64,000 bases of DNA, from assembly GCA_963770635.1 (NCBI GenBank), contig CAVYQI010000007.1, positions 337,802 through 401,801 of the forward strand, read 5' to 3'. The notes under the pieces are model-generated. The model was not told where the DNA came from and searched no databases. It was given only the letters and a program-made list of their open reading frames with translations. Both the position numbers and the translations under genes were made by a program. Shown one piece after another: positions 52,425 to 60,383 of the stretch. The stretch's first letter is position 1; every line of letters starts with the position of its first letter. Source of the stretch: DASZIT01 sp963770635. GTDB taxonomy: Bacteria; Actinomycetota; Acidimicrobiia; Acidimicrobiales; RAAP-2.

Positions 52425-55400
52425 CTTCCCAATCCTCCGAATTCCTCGCCTTCCGGCTCAAAATCGAGTTCCGGGTCTTTGCGGCGCTCGGGACGACGAC
52501 GCCCCTGTCTCCCCTGCAGCGCCGAACGCAACCACGGGCGTATGACCCCGCGGCGTTCGACCAGCGCGGCGACCACCAACAGCCAGAGAATCAGCTCGAA
52601 CGCCACCGACAGGGGACCCCAGGGGCCGCCGTTGAACTGGAGCGTCGCCGGTCCACCGACATCCACCCGGTACTGCCCGGCCCACCCGAAGGCGGGGGAC
52701 ATCGGAAACGCGGTGCCGCTGGAGGACGTCAGGCTCCACCGCCCGGCCGGGGCCAGGGCGGTGAGGACAGTGCCGGAGGGAACCGCGCCGTGATAGGACC
52801 TCGCCGCCGCCGGGCCCGGCAACACCGGGAGGGCGCCGGGCACGATCGGCGTTCCCGGCGCGGCCCCGAGGACATCGGGGTTCCCCGAGGACCCGTTGGC
52901 GATCGCGGTGGTGGCCGCCGATGTCGGCGTGGCCACCGCCGACCGTTCGGGGATCCAGGCGTTGTTCTGGTACACGCTGATCCCGGATTCCGTGAACACC
53001 GATTGCAGATCGAGCTGGTTGGCCAGCGCGGGAGTCAGATCCGCCGGCGTCGGGTACGAGGTCGGGGTCTGGACCTGGGCGATGACCGGGGCCAGGGCGG
53101 TCACCACCACCACATAGCGGACCCCGGCGGGGGCCAACATGCTCCCGAGTTGATCGGTCCTGCCGGATCGCGCCTGATTGACCGCGGTGGCCAGCCGGCT
53201 GGCGGGTCCGGGACCGGTGGCGCTCCACAACCAGGTGGCGTCGGGCGGACCGTCCTCCGAGGTGGCATAGGCCAGCCCGTCTCCCGCATTCCACGACCCC
53301 TGGGTCAGGGCCCGCGGGTCACCCAGCCACAGCACCCGAAACCCGCCCGCCTTGGCGTTGGCATGCATCCAGCTCAGCGTCTGGCTGAAATCGTTCTGGG
53401 GGAGGTCCCAGCGGCCCGGGAGGGCCGAGGCCAAGGTGGGAATGGCGCCCACCGCCATGGCCGCCACCGCGCCGGCGGTGGCCAGCTGCCTCCATCCGAA
53501 GGTGGAAGCGGGCAGGTCCTCCTCGAACGCGGCGATGCCCAGACCGATGGCCATCGCGATCGCCGCGGCGGCCGGCGCCAGCAGGACCGCGGGGTCGATG
53601 GCCAAACTCCCGGTCCACCCCCGTCCGATCACCCAGGCCGCGAACCAGAACACCAGAGCGATCGACCAGCAACGCCCGGCCCACCCGAATCTCGGCCCCC
53701 GGGCCAGCACCAGCGGCAGCAGCGCGGCCAGGCCGAATGCCCACGCCAACGGCGAGTTGCCGATGGGCCCGACCGAGAACCGCAGCAGATCGCCCCAGGA
53801 GGCCGACCCGGACGTCGGTCCGGCGACTCCGAATACGCCGATCGCCCCATGTCCGGCGGAGAGAACCCCGACCAACCACGGGAGGCACAGGACCCCGGCC
53901 ACCACCGTGGAGCCGAGCGACAGCCAGAGGGCCCTGGCGGCGATGTGCGCGTGTCCGAGAATGATCGACGACACCGCGACGCCCGCGCCGACCAGGACCA
54001 CCACGATGGCGGCGGCCGGCACGAAGGAAACCAGGATGGCCTCCAGCACCCCCAGCAAAAGGAGGCTTCGCAACGTCCGGTGCCGGGCCAGCCATCGTCC
54101 TCCGGCCGGCCGGCCGGCGTTGGACCTCGCCCTCCGCCGCCCCGGGCCCCGGCTCGCCACCTCGGCTCGGGTCCGGGCGGGAAAGACTCCGGGCGCCGGG
54201 GCGAACGGGGGGATCCCGGTGTACCGGAACAGGTGGCCGAAGACCCACGGGGCCCCGGCGTACATCGCCAACGACCCCAACCGGCCCAGGGCCAACGCGT
54301 CGTAGGGGACCGGTACGGCCAGATAGACGATCCCGGCAACCAGCGAGGCCCGCTGGGACCCGAACGGCCGCACCAGTCGGACCATGCCCCACACCCCCAG
54401 CGGGATGCAGGCGAAGATGAGCACCTTCTGGGTGAGGCCCATGGCGCCGATGAGCAGGGTCCCCAGGACGCCGACGAGGGCAAACGCCGGCGACGCCGGG
54501 GCCGTGGAGCCGACTCCGGACGGATGCCAACCGGCGCCGAACTGGGCGAAGGTGGACGACCAACTCGGGAACGGCACGAACTGGCCGACCGAAGGGATGG
54601 TGCCGGTCAACAAGCTGCGGGATCCGACGACCACGATGAAGGCGGCGATCAACCACGACAACAACCGCACCCGACCGGTGAGCCGGCCCCGGTCGGAACC
54701 GAGTGCTTCCTGGTCGAAGGGTGCCGGCCGGCCCTCGGTTCCGGGTTCGCTCTCGACGAACTCCTCGATGACACCACCGAAGCCGGCGTCCGGCTGCCCG
54801 ATCGGCGATGCGAGCTCGTCGGCGTGGGCCCCCCGGAAGCCGAGCTGCAGCACCCGGCTGACATACGCCGACAGTCGGGCCGAGCCGGACACCTGGAGCT
54901 GCCGTATCTCCTTGTCACTGAGTCGGCGGAGGGACTGGACCTGCCGGCGCTGGCGTCGGGTGTCGCCGATGCGATGGAAGTTCCAGCGCCAGGCCGCGGT
55001 GACCGCCCGCACCCGGTTGCGGTTGCCGGCCACCCGGGCCACGAACAGTTCGCCGAAGGTGAGGATGAGGATCTGGGGGACGACCCTCAGCAGATGGAAG
55101 ATGCCGTAACACTTGAACACCGCATGGAGCTCGTGCCGTCGTTGCAGCTCCTGGAGGGTCACCGGATGTCGGTGCCGCCCATGCGAGGTACCCACCAACG
55201 ACGTTTCGATCGATCGGGCCCCGCTGGCCATCTCTTCGAGGTGGCGAACCCGGGCGTCGGGCACGACGATGACCCGGGCCCCGGCCACCTGGGCCCGCCA
55301 GCAGAGGTCGAGATCCTCGCCCATGGCCACGATGGTCGGATCGAAGCCGCCCAACTCCTCGAACAGATCCGCCCGCACCAGCGTGCACCCGCCGGGGGCG

Positions 55401-55894
55401 ACGAACACATCGCGAACCGCGTCGTGCTGACCGTGGTCGATCTCGTTCGGCTGCACCCGGTCGGTCACCGAACCGCCTTTGTCCACGGTCATGCCCACGT
55501 GGACCAGGCGATCGGGATCGTCCCAACTCACCACTTTGGGCGACACGATCCCGGCGTTGGACCGGAAGGCTTCTTCGACCAACAGATGGACGGTGTCGGG
55601 GAAGAGTGCCACGTCGTCGTGACAGAAGAGGAAGTAGGACGCGCCGTCGACCATCGAGCGAACCTCGTTGGAGGTGGCCCCGTACCCCTGGTTCTGCTCG
55701 AATCGGCGCACATAGGCGGTGGGAAGCGAGGCGGCCACCCGAGCGGTGAGGTCGTCGGCACTGGCGGAGTCGAGGACCAGGACCGACAGCTCGGCGTAAT
55801 CCTGCGCGGCGAACGAGGCCAGCGCCTCGTCGAACCACGGACCGGGATCATGAGCGACGATGACGGCTACGACTGGCGGAGCCAGCGAATCCAT
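52421..55894 (-). CDS. Giant membrane GT2 glycosyltransferase
   Basis: This 1,157-residue protein starts with a family 2 glycosyltransferase: VVAVIVAHDPGPWFDEALAS, NQGYGATSNEVRSMVDGASY, LFCHDDVALFPDTVHLLVEE (DxD-like), APGGCTLVRADLFEELGGF and DEDLCWR-type GEDLDLCWRAQVAG. After residue 340 come at least 12 hydrophobic segments (LLSWLIAAFIVVVGSRSLLT, VLIFACIPLGVWGMVRLVR, AAAIVVVLVGAGVAVSSIIL) and a C-terminal extracellular domain ending in a last helix and acidic tail. It probably builds a cell-wall polysaccharide from lipid-linked sugar. It is first in the operon with DUF5719. Confidence 0.9.
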   Translation of the reverse strand: MDSLAPPVVAVIVAHDPGPWFDEALASFAAQDYAELSVLVLDSASADDLTARVAASLPTAYVRRFEQNQGYGATSNEVRSMVDGASYFLFCHDDVALFPDTVHLLVEEAFRSNAGIVSPKVVSWDDPDRLVHVGMTVDKGGSVTDRVQPNEIDHGQHDAVRDVFVAPGGCTLVRADLFEELGGFDPTIVAMGEDLDLCWRAQVAGARVIVVPDARVRHLEEMASGARSIETSLVGTSHGRHRHPVTLQELQRRHELHAVFKCYGIFHLLRVVPQILILTFGELFVARVAGNRNRVRAVTAAWRWNFHRIGDTRRQRRQVQSLRRLSDKEIRQLQVSGSARLSAYVSRVLQLGFRGAHADELASPIGQPDAGFGGVIEEFVESEPGTEGRPAPFDQEALGSDRGRLTGRVRLLSWLIAAFIVVVGSRSLLTGTIPSVGQFVPFPSWSSTFAQFGAGWHPSGVGSTAPASPAFALVGVLGTLLIGAMGLTQKVLIFACIPLGVWGMVRLVRPFGSQRASLVAGIVYLAVPVPYDALALGRLGSLAMYAGAPWVFGHLFRYTGIPPFAPAPGVFPARTRAEVASRGPGRRRARSNAGRPAGGRWLARHRTLRSLLLLGVLEAILVSFVPAAAIVVVLVGAGVAVSSIILGHAHIAARALWLSLGSTVVAGVLCLPWLVGVLSAGHGAIGVFGVAGPTSGSASWGDLLRFSVGPIGNSPLAWAFGLAALLPLVLARGPRFGWAGRCWSIALVFWFAAWVIGRGWTGSLAIDPAVLLAPAAAAIAMAIGLGIAAFEEDLPASTFGWRQLATAGAVAAMAVGAIPTLASALPGRWDLPQNDFSQTLSWMHANAKAGGFRVLWLGDPRALTQGSWNAGDGLAYATSEDGPPDATWLWSATGPGPASRLATAVNQARSGRTDQLGSMLAPAGVRYVVVVTALAPVIAQVQTPTSYPTPADLTPALANQLDLQSVFTESGISVYQNNAWIPERSAVATPTSAATTAIANGSSGNPDVLGAAPGTPIVPGALPVLPGPAAARSYHGAVPSGTVLTALAPAGRWSLTSSSGTAFPMSPAFGWAGQYRVDVGGPATLQFNGGPWGPLSVAFELILWLLVVAALVERRGVIRPWLRSALQGRQGRRRPERRKDPELDFEPEGEEFGGLGS

Positions 55895-56219
55895 CAGACC
55901 GCCCTGAGCGGACGGGCGTCGGCCGTCCCGAGAAGCGGGATCCGGAACGGATCCCCATCAGCGACCGGCACTACCGGTTCCGCCGTCTGGGTTCCTGGTC
56001 GGGACCCAATTTGGGTCCCCCGATGCCGCGCGGGAACAGCTCAGGAACATTCGGGGTTGGAGCCGTAGACCGGTCGGCTTCAGCCGTCACAGAAGTCACC
56101 AGGCTCAGAGGCTACCGGTCCAGGCGAGCCGAAGGGGAAATACCGTGGTCAGCACGGGGGAAATACCGAGGTCAGCGCCGGATTTGTCCGCAACCATCTG
56201 GATGGCCCCGGCCGGGTGC
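55895..56219. other. Intergenic region upstream of the GT2 gene
   Basis: About 325 bases with no convincing gene. It must hold the promoter for the divergent GT2 gene and contains the tandem repeat pair at 56134-56176. Confidence 0.4.
56134..56176. repeat. Tandem 20-bp direct repeat, spacing 23 bp
   Basis: GGGGAAATACCG-T/A-GGTCAGC occurs at 56134-56153 and 56157-56176, differing at one base. The 23-bp period is close to two helical turns, so two protein monomers or dimers could bind on the same face. Confidence 0.6.
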
Positions 56220-56248
56220 TTGCAAATGTTTAACAGACGGGATACACT
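56220..56248 (+). promoter_or_regulatory. Sigma-70 type promoter of the small helical protein gene
   Basis: TTGCAA (56220-56225), a 17-nt spacer and TACACT (56243-56248) make the clearest -35/-10 pair in the window. A leader of about 65 nt would precede ATG 56321, which has a ribosome site. Confidence 0.65.
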
Positions 56249-56260
56249 TGTATCTACAAG
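56241..56260. promoter_or_regulatory. Overlapping palindromes at the -10 box (operator)
   Basis: GATACA-CT-TGTATC (56241-56254) and CTTGTA-TC-TACAAG (56247-56260) are both perfect inverted repeats that overlap the -10 element and the expected start of transcription. A repressor bound here would shut the promoter. Confidence 0.55.
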
Positions 56261-56320
56261 CAACCGGCGCAGCCTGACCACACCGACTGCGCACAGACCG
56301 TCTACCGCAGGGAGATGAAC

Positions 56321-56701
56321 ATGCCAGAGATCAATGCGAACATCAACAAAGCAGCCCAGGACATCGCCAATGTCGCCAAGGATGCCACCTACGTGGTCAT
56401 CGGCGCCGGCGTCCTCGGCTACCAGAAGGCCCAGGTCCAGCGCCAGGATCTTCTCAAGCGGCTGAGCGATCCCAAAGCCGGGATCGGGGAGCGCATCAAG
56501 GGAGCCCGTACCGACCTGAGCGGTGCCATCCACACGGTGGATGCCCAGCTCGAGGACGTACTCTCGAAGGTCGAAGCCGCCTATGTGCCTTTCGAGGACC
56601 GTCTGCCCACCCCGGCCCGTGACCTGGCCAAGCAGGTGCGCACCCAGGCCAAGGAGACCCGCTCGCAGATCCGCGACCGGATCCTGACCGCGGCTGGCTG
56701 A
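56321..56701 (+). CDS. Small helical protein, phasin/HbhA-like
   Basis: The 126-residue protein is nearly all amphipathic helix: MPEINANINKAAQDIANVAK, a short Ala/Gly/Val stretch VVIGAGVLGYQKAQVQRQDL, then GERIKGARTDLSGAIHTVDA and a basic ending ARDLAKQVRTQAKETRSQIR. It resembles heparin-binding hemagglutinin-like or phasin-like proteins that coat surfaces or granules, but this is only a likeness. AGGGAG lies 6 nt before ATG 56321, better than the ATG at 56315. The strong promoter, operator and double hairpin after the stop suggest an abundant, regulated product. Confidence 0.72.
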   Translation: MPEINANINKAAQDIANVAKDATYVVIGAGVLGYQKAQVQRQDLLKRLSDPKAGIGERIKGARTDLSGAIHTVDAQLEDVLSKVEAAYVPFEDRLPTPARDLAKQVRTQAKETRSQIRDRILTAAG

Positions 56702-56783
56702 CAGTCCGACGTGCGACGGCGGCCGACCTTCCCCCCGGTCACCGCCGATGCAGGCCTCACCCCCCTGGGGTTTGAAGGCCAGC

Positions 56784-56809
56784 GGACCGGAAACCCCCCT
56801 TTCCGGTCC
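56784..56809 (+). terminator. Hairpin 1 after the small helical protein gene
   Basis: GGACCGGAAA and TTTCCGGTCC form a perfect 10-bp stem with a C6 loop. Confidence 0.65.
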
Positions 56810-56810
56810 A

Positions 56811-56847
56811 GCGAAGAACGGCCCGCCTCGTGCGGGTCGTTCTTCGC
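56811..56847 (+). terminator. Hairpin 2 after the small helical protein gene
   Basis: GCGAAGAACG and CGTTCTTCGC form a 10-bp outer stem, with an inner CCCGC/GCGGG stem and 5-nt loop. The two adjacent hairpins isolate the PadR operon from upstream transcription. Confidence 0.7.
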
Positions 56848-56882
56848 GTCCAGGGGCCGGCCGGACCGCGGGCAGGCTGGAA

Positions 56883-56916
56883 TACTACGTCTTGCGTAAC
56901 TACGCATTACGTAGTA
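56883..56916. promoter_or_regulatory. Nested palindromic operator of the PadR gene
   Basis: A 34-bp site has outer arms TACTACGT and ACGTAGTA and inner arms TGCGTA and TACGCA around AC. Only the 2-bp spacers and the centre break symmetry. It overlaps the first two bases of the -10 box of the PadR gene, so it is very likely its autoregulatory operator. Confidence 0.75.
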
Positions 56917-56920
56917 GCCT
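56915..56920 (+). promoter_or_regulatory. -10 box of the PadR gene (leaderless)
   Basis: TAGCCT lies 6 nt before the ATG at 56927 and overlaps the palindromic operator. Confidence 0.5.
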
Positions 56921-56926
56921 GGCGGC

Positions 56927-57298
56927 ATGGCACGAACCACCGGTACCAAGGCCCATCGGCCCAACGACCCCCCGATCCTGATCCTGACCAGCCTGGCCGG
57001 CGGCCCCAAGCACGGGCACGCGCTGTCCAAGGACATCGAAGGGTTCGCCGGGGTGGTGCTGGGGCCGGGCGCCCTCTACGGGGCCATCACCCGGTTGGAA
57101 GAGCGAGGTCTGATCGAACCGCTCGAGTCCGATGACCGCCGACGCCCGTATCGGATCTCGGCCGCCGGCTCTGCCTACCTCTCGGAAGCGGTGGGTGAGA
57201 TGCAACGTCTGGCCGACGAGGGCGCCCGCCGGCTGGCGGTGGCCAACCAGCTGGCCGCCCCCCGCCGCGCCCCCGGAATTGCCGGAAACCCGGCATGA
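56927..57298 (+). CDS. PadR family transcriptional regulator
   Basis: The winged helix reads PPILILTSLAGGPKHGHALS, then VVLGPGALYGAITRLEERGL (recognition helix) and IEPLESDDRRRPYRISAAGS (wing), followed by a dimerisation helix with LAVANQ. At 123 residues it is a short PadR (subfamily 2-like). It binds a small effector or senses stress, depending on member. It overlaps the following membrane-protein gene (ATGA) and has its operator directly upstream, so the pair is an autoregulated unit. Confidence 0.92.
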   Translation: MARTTGTKAHRPNDPPILILTSLAGGPKHGHALSKDIEGFAGVVLGPGALYGAITRLEERGLIEPLESDDRRRPYRISAAGSAYLSEAVGEMQRLADEGARRLAVANQLAAPRRAPGIAGNPA

Positions 57299-58254
57299 GC
57301 TCCGGAGAGGTTGAGATGGCTACCAACTCGGTAAGCGGGTCGATGCTCCGGTGGTACCCGGCCGGATGGCGGGACCGCTACGGCGACGAGTTCGCCGCCA
57401 TGATCGAGGACGACCTGGAGGGAAAGCCGCCAAGCGTAGGCTTCCGGTGGTCGATCGCCCGGGCCGGGATCGGTGAACGCCTGCGGGGCGCGGGTCTGGT
57501 CGGCGACTCGTTGCCGCCGGCGGAGCGGGTGCGGGGCGGCGCCTTCACCGTCCTTTGCGCCTTTGCTCTGTTTGTCATCCCTGGTGCCGGCTTCGCCAAG
57601 ATCAGCGAGCACTGGGACCAATCGATTGCCCCCGGTTCCCGGCATCTCCCCGCCGTGTCCTTCAACCTGCTGGCCTCGGTGGCCGGCGGGTGTGCGGTGG
57701 CGGTGACGCTCGGGGCACTCGCGGTCCTCCCGACCTTCCTCCGTTTCCTGCGGGATGGCGCGTGGCCGGCCATCCGGCGCCGGGTGATCTGGGCGGTGGC
57801 GGCCACGCTGGCCACCGGAGCCACAACGGTCGCCCTCGCCGTCTGGGCCCGGCATCTCACCTACCACCAACGCAACACCGGGTTCGGGTGGTACCAACTC
57901 CTGTTCGTGGTCTTCGCCATCCTGTTCGCCGCCACCATCGCCACCTGGACGGCGACTGCCATTGCCGCCACTCGCCACCTCACCCTCGGATCGGGTCAGC
58001 TCAAGGTTGCCGGTGCATTGGCCATCGCGGTGGCGGTGTGCATGCCGATCATGACCGCGGCTGCCGCCGTCTGGTGGGGATCGATTGCCACCACCGCTCC
58101 CTGGTTCTTGGCCGGAACCGCTCCCGGAAGCTCCCCGTCACCATTGGCCACCAACCTGCTGGTGGTGCTCATGTTGATGACGGTCGCCTCGGCAGTCGGC
58201 CTGTTCGGGCTCATCCGGGTGGTCCGTTCGTGGCGTCTGCTACCCAGCGCCTGA
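57295..58254 (+). CDS. PadR-linked membrane protein
   Basis: The N-terminal LRWYPAGWRDRYGDEFAAMI EDDL is the short soluble motif often found in membrane proteins encoded after PadR regulators in actinobacteria. About six hydrophobic segments follow (for example AFTVLCAFALFVIPGAGF, VIWAVAATLATGATTVALAV, LLFVVFAILFAATIATW, VVLMLMTVASAVGLFGLIRV). No transporter or enzyme family is recognised. It probably responds to, or causes, the condition sensed by PadR, for example membrane stress or a membrane-active drug (inference). The length is 319 residues. Confidence 0.78.
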   Translation: MSSGEVEMATNSVSGSMLRWYPAGWRDRYGDEFAAMIEDDLEGKPPSVGFRWSIARAGIGERLRGAGLVGDSLPPAERVRGGAFTVLCAFALFVIPGAGFAKISEHWDQSIAPGSRHLPAVSFNLLASVAGGCAVAVTLGALAVLPTFLRFLRDGAWPAIRRRVIWAVAATLATGATTVALAVWARHLTYHQRNTGFGWYQLLFVVFAILFAATIATWTATAIAATRHLTLGSGQLKVAGALAIAVAVCMPIMTAAAAVWWGSIATTAPWFLAGTAPGSSPSPLATNLLVVLMLMTVASAVGLFGLIRVVRSWRLLPSA

Positions 58255-58265
58255 GTTGCCGCCGG

Positions 58266-59165
58266 TCAGTCGCTGCGATCGCGCCAGTAGGCGAGCACGT
58301 CGGCCAGGGTTTCTCCGAGGGAGATCTTCGGCTCCCAACCGGTGGCGTGCTGTAACCGGCTGGGGTCCCCCCGGAGCACGGGTACCTCCACCGGACGCAT
58401 CAAGGCGGGGTCGGTCTCGAACTTGAGGGAGGCGCCGGTCAAGGCCAGCAGCTCGTCGGCGATCTCCTTGATCTCCACGTCGCGGCCGGAACAGACGTTG
58501 TAGGCGGTTCCCGGCTCCCCCGACTCGATCAGCATCCGGTAGGCCCGGACCACGTCTCGCACATCGGTGAAGTCCCGTCGGGCCGACAGGTTCCCCACCG
58601 GTATCGAACTCGCCCCTTTCCGTTCGGCGTCCACCATGCGCTTGGTCAAGGCCGGCACCGCGAATTCCGGGGTCTGCCCGGGTCCGATGTGATTGAACGG
58701 CCTCACGGTGATGACCGGCTGTCCATGGGCAAGGAACGCCTGTTGGATCAGAGCCTCGGCGGCCAGCTTGCTGGCCGCATAGGGGGTGAGCGGGGCGGTG
58801 GGCGAGTCCTCACGGAGGGGAAGCTGCGAGGGGTCGGTCACGGCTCCGTAGACCTCCGCGGAACTGGTCACCAACACCCGGGGGTTGGACCCGCACTCAC
58901 GGGCGGCAGCCAGCAGGACGGCGGTGCCGATCACGTTGACCTGGAGCACCTGGAGGGGATCGTCCCAGGACTTCCCCACGTGAGTCAGGGCGGCCAGGTG
59001 GTAGATGGCATCCGGGGAGGCGTCGACAAGGGCGGTGAGCAGCGCGGACGGATTGGTGACATCCACTTCCCGGTCAATGACGACAACCTCGTCGCCCTGC
59101 TCGACCAGATGGTCGGCAAGCCAGTGGCCTACAAATCCGCGACCGCCGGTGATGAGGGAGCGCAC
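58266..59165 (-). CDS. rmd: NAD-dependent epimerase/reductase, GDP-6-deoxy-4-keto-mannose reductase-like
   Basis: This short-chain reductase has the Rossmann start SLITGGRGFVGHWLADHLVE, the catalytic set VLVTSSAEVYGAV with PLTPYAASKLAAEALIQQA (Tyr-x-x-x-Lys), and the family features TVRPFNHIGPGQ, NLSARRDFTDVRDVVRAYRM and RPVEVPVLRGDPSRL. Rmd makes GDP-D-rhamnose from GDP-4-keto-6-deoxymannose; other GDP-sugar epimerases are possible. The GTG start has TAGGGT 8 nt upstream. It is the last gene after the glycosyltransferase operon and has its own promoter. Confidence 0.85.
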   Translation of the reverse strand: MRSLITGGRGFVGHWLADHLVEQGDEVVVIDREVDVTNPSALLTALVDASPDAIYHLAALTHVGKSWDDPLQVLQVNVIGTAVLLAAARECGSNPRVLVTSSAEVYGAVTDPSQLPLREDSPTAPLTPYAASKLAAEALIQQAFLAHGQPVITVRPFNHIGPGQTPEFAVPALTKRMVDAERKGASSIPVGNLSARRDFTDVRDVVRAYRMLIESGEPGTAYNVCSGRDVEIKEIADELLALTGASLKFETDPALMRPVEVPVLRGDPSRLQHATGWEPKISLGETLADVLAYWRDRSD

Positions 59166-59173
59166 GCTGGGTC

Positions 59174-59179
59174 ACCCTA
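59174..59179 (-). promoter_or_regulatory. -10 box of rmd (leaderless)
   Basis: TAGGGT on the minus strand lies 8 nt before the GTG at 59165. Confidence 0.35.
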
Positions 59180-59210
59180 CTGGGTCCGCCGACGGTCCAT
59201 GCTCGTCCGG

Positions 59211-60383
59211 CTATTTACCGGCTGCCCGGTGATACGCCTCCATGTGACGGTCGGCGCTGGCCGCCCAAGTGTGCCGAGCGGCAACGTCCAACCCACGCTG
59301 TTTCCGGTCAGGGTCGGGATCGGAGCCGGCCAGCACCGACTCCAGTACTCCGCTGAGCGCCACGGTGTCACCGGGCGGGACCATGATGGCGGCATCACCC
59401 GCGACTTCCTCCATGGCCGAGCCGGAGGTGGTGACCACCGGAGCACCGCAGGCCATCGCTTCCAACGCCGGAAGTCCGAAGCCCTCATAGAGCGCGGGAT
59501 AGACGACGGCCACCGCCGATCGGAACAGAGCCGGAATGACCTGGTTACTCACATAACCGGTACGGATGATCCGATCGCCGAAGCCCGAGTTCGCCACCGC
59601 CTCCTCCACCTTCGCCGCTCCCCAACCCGCTCCCCCGGCCAGTACCAGCCGGGCGTCAGGATGGCGATCGGCCACCTGGCTGAAGGCGCGCACCAGGGTG
59701 GGCACGTCCTTGCGAGGCTCGAGCGTGCCGACGAAGGCCAGAAACGGTGATCCGTCGGCCAGCGAACCACCCCGAGCGGTGGGCCCGGACCCGGTGGCGA
59801 CGGTGGACAGCAGGGCGGCATCCGATCCGGGGGCGGCTTCGGTGGGCCGGAAACGATCGAGGTCGACCCCGTGGTGGGCCACCACCACGTCGGCGTCCAC
59901 CTCGCACCACCGCGACAACTCGTCGGCCGTGGCCTGACTGGGGCACACCACCACCCTCGCCCGTCGGGCGGCAACCTTGATGGCTCGCTCGAACAGCACC
60001 ACTTTGGAGCGCTCGTGCCACTGGGGCTCGACAAAGAAGCTCAGGTCGTGCACGGTCACCACCATCGGCACCTTGGCATGTTCCGGCATCGTGTAGTGGG
60101 GGCCGTGATGCACATCCACCCCCTGTCGTTTGAGCAGAGACGGCAGGCGGACCTGTTCCCAGGCGAGCCGGAGCGGGCGTGGTTCCGGCGCCGCCGCCAC
60201 CACCTCGCGGCCCGAGGCGATGGTCGACCAACGCGAGCCGTCGCGGCCTCGGGCAACGACCAGCAGGTCGACGTCCGAGCGTTGGGACAGCGCCCGGACC
60301 AGCTCGACCGTGTACTGGCCGGCACCGACCGGATTGGCCGGCACCGCGGTCACGTCCAGGGAGACACGCAACCGGTCAGCCAT
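59211..60383 (-). CDS. GT4 family glycosyltransferase
   Basis: The protein has a GT-B fold: start RVSLDVTAVPANPVGAGQYT, acceptor side VDVHHGPHYTMPEHAK then VVTVHDLSFFVEP, VVCPSQATADELSRW, the donor-binding FLAFVGTLEPRKDVPTLVRA and the EX7E-type motif YPALYEGFGLPALEAMACGA. It probably adds mannose, glucose or a deoxyhexose from an NDP-sugar to a glycan intermediate on the cytosolic side. Length is 390 residues. Its start overlaps the end of the upstream GT gene, so the three are an operon. Confidence 0.9.
   Translation of the reverse strand: MADRLRVSLDVTAVPANPVGAGQYTVELVRALSQRSDVDLLVVARGRDGSRWSTIASGREVVAAAPEPRPLRLAWEQVRLPSLLKRQGVDVHHGPHYTMPEHAKVPMVVTVHDLSFFVEPQWHERSKVVLFERAIKVAARRARVVVCPSQATADELSRWCEVDADVVVAHHGVDLDRFRPTEAAPGSDAALLSTVATGSGPTARGGSLADGSPFLAFVGTLEPRKDVPTLVRAFSQVADRHPDARLVLAGGAGWGAAKVEEAVANSGFGDRIIRTGYVSNQVIPALFRSAVAVVYPALYEGFGLPALEAMACGAPVVTTSGSAMEEVAGDAAIMVPPGDTVALSGVLESVLAGSDPDPDRKQRGLDVAARHTWAASADRHMEAYHRAAGK

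Noticed and set aside
52376..56068. A 1,230-codon open frame antisense to the GT2 gene
   Set aside because: Its Gly/Arg/Pro/Gln-rich sequence shows no motif, while the other strand encodes a clear GT2 membrane protein.
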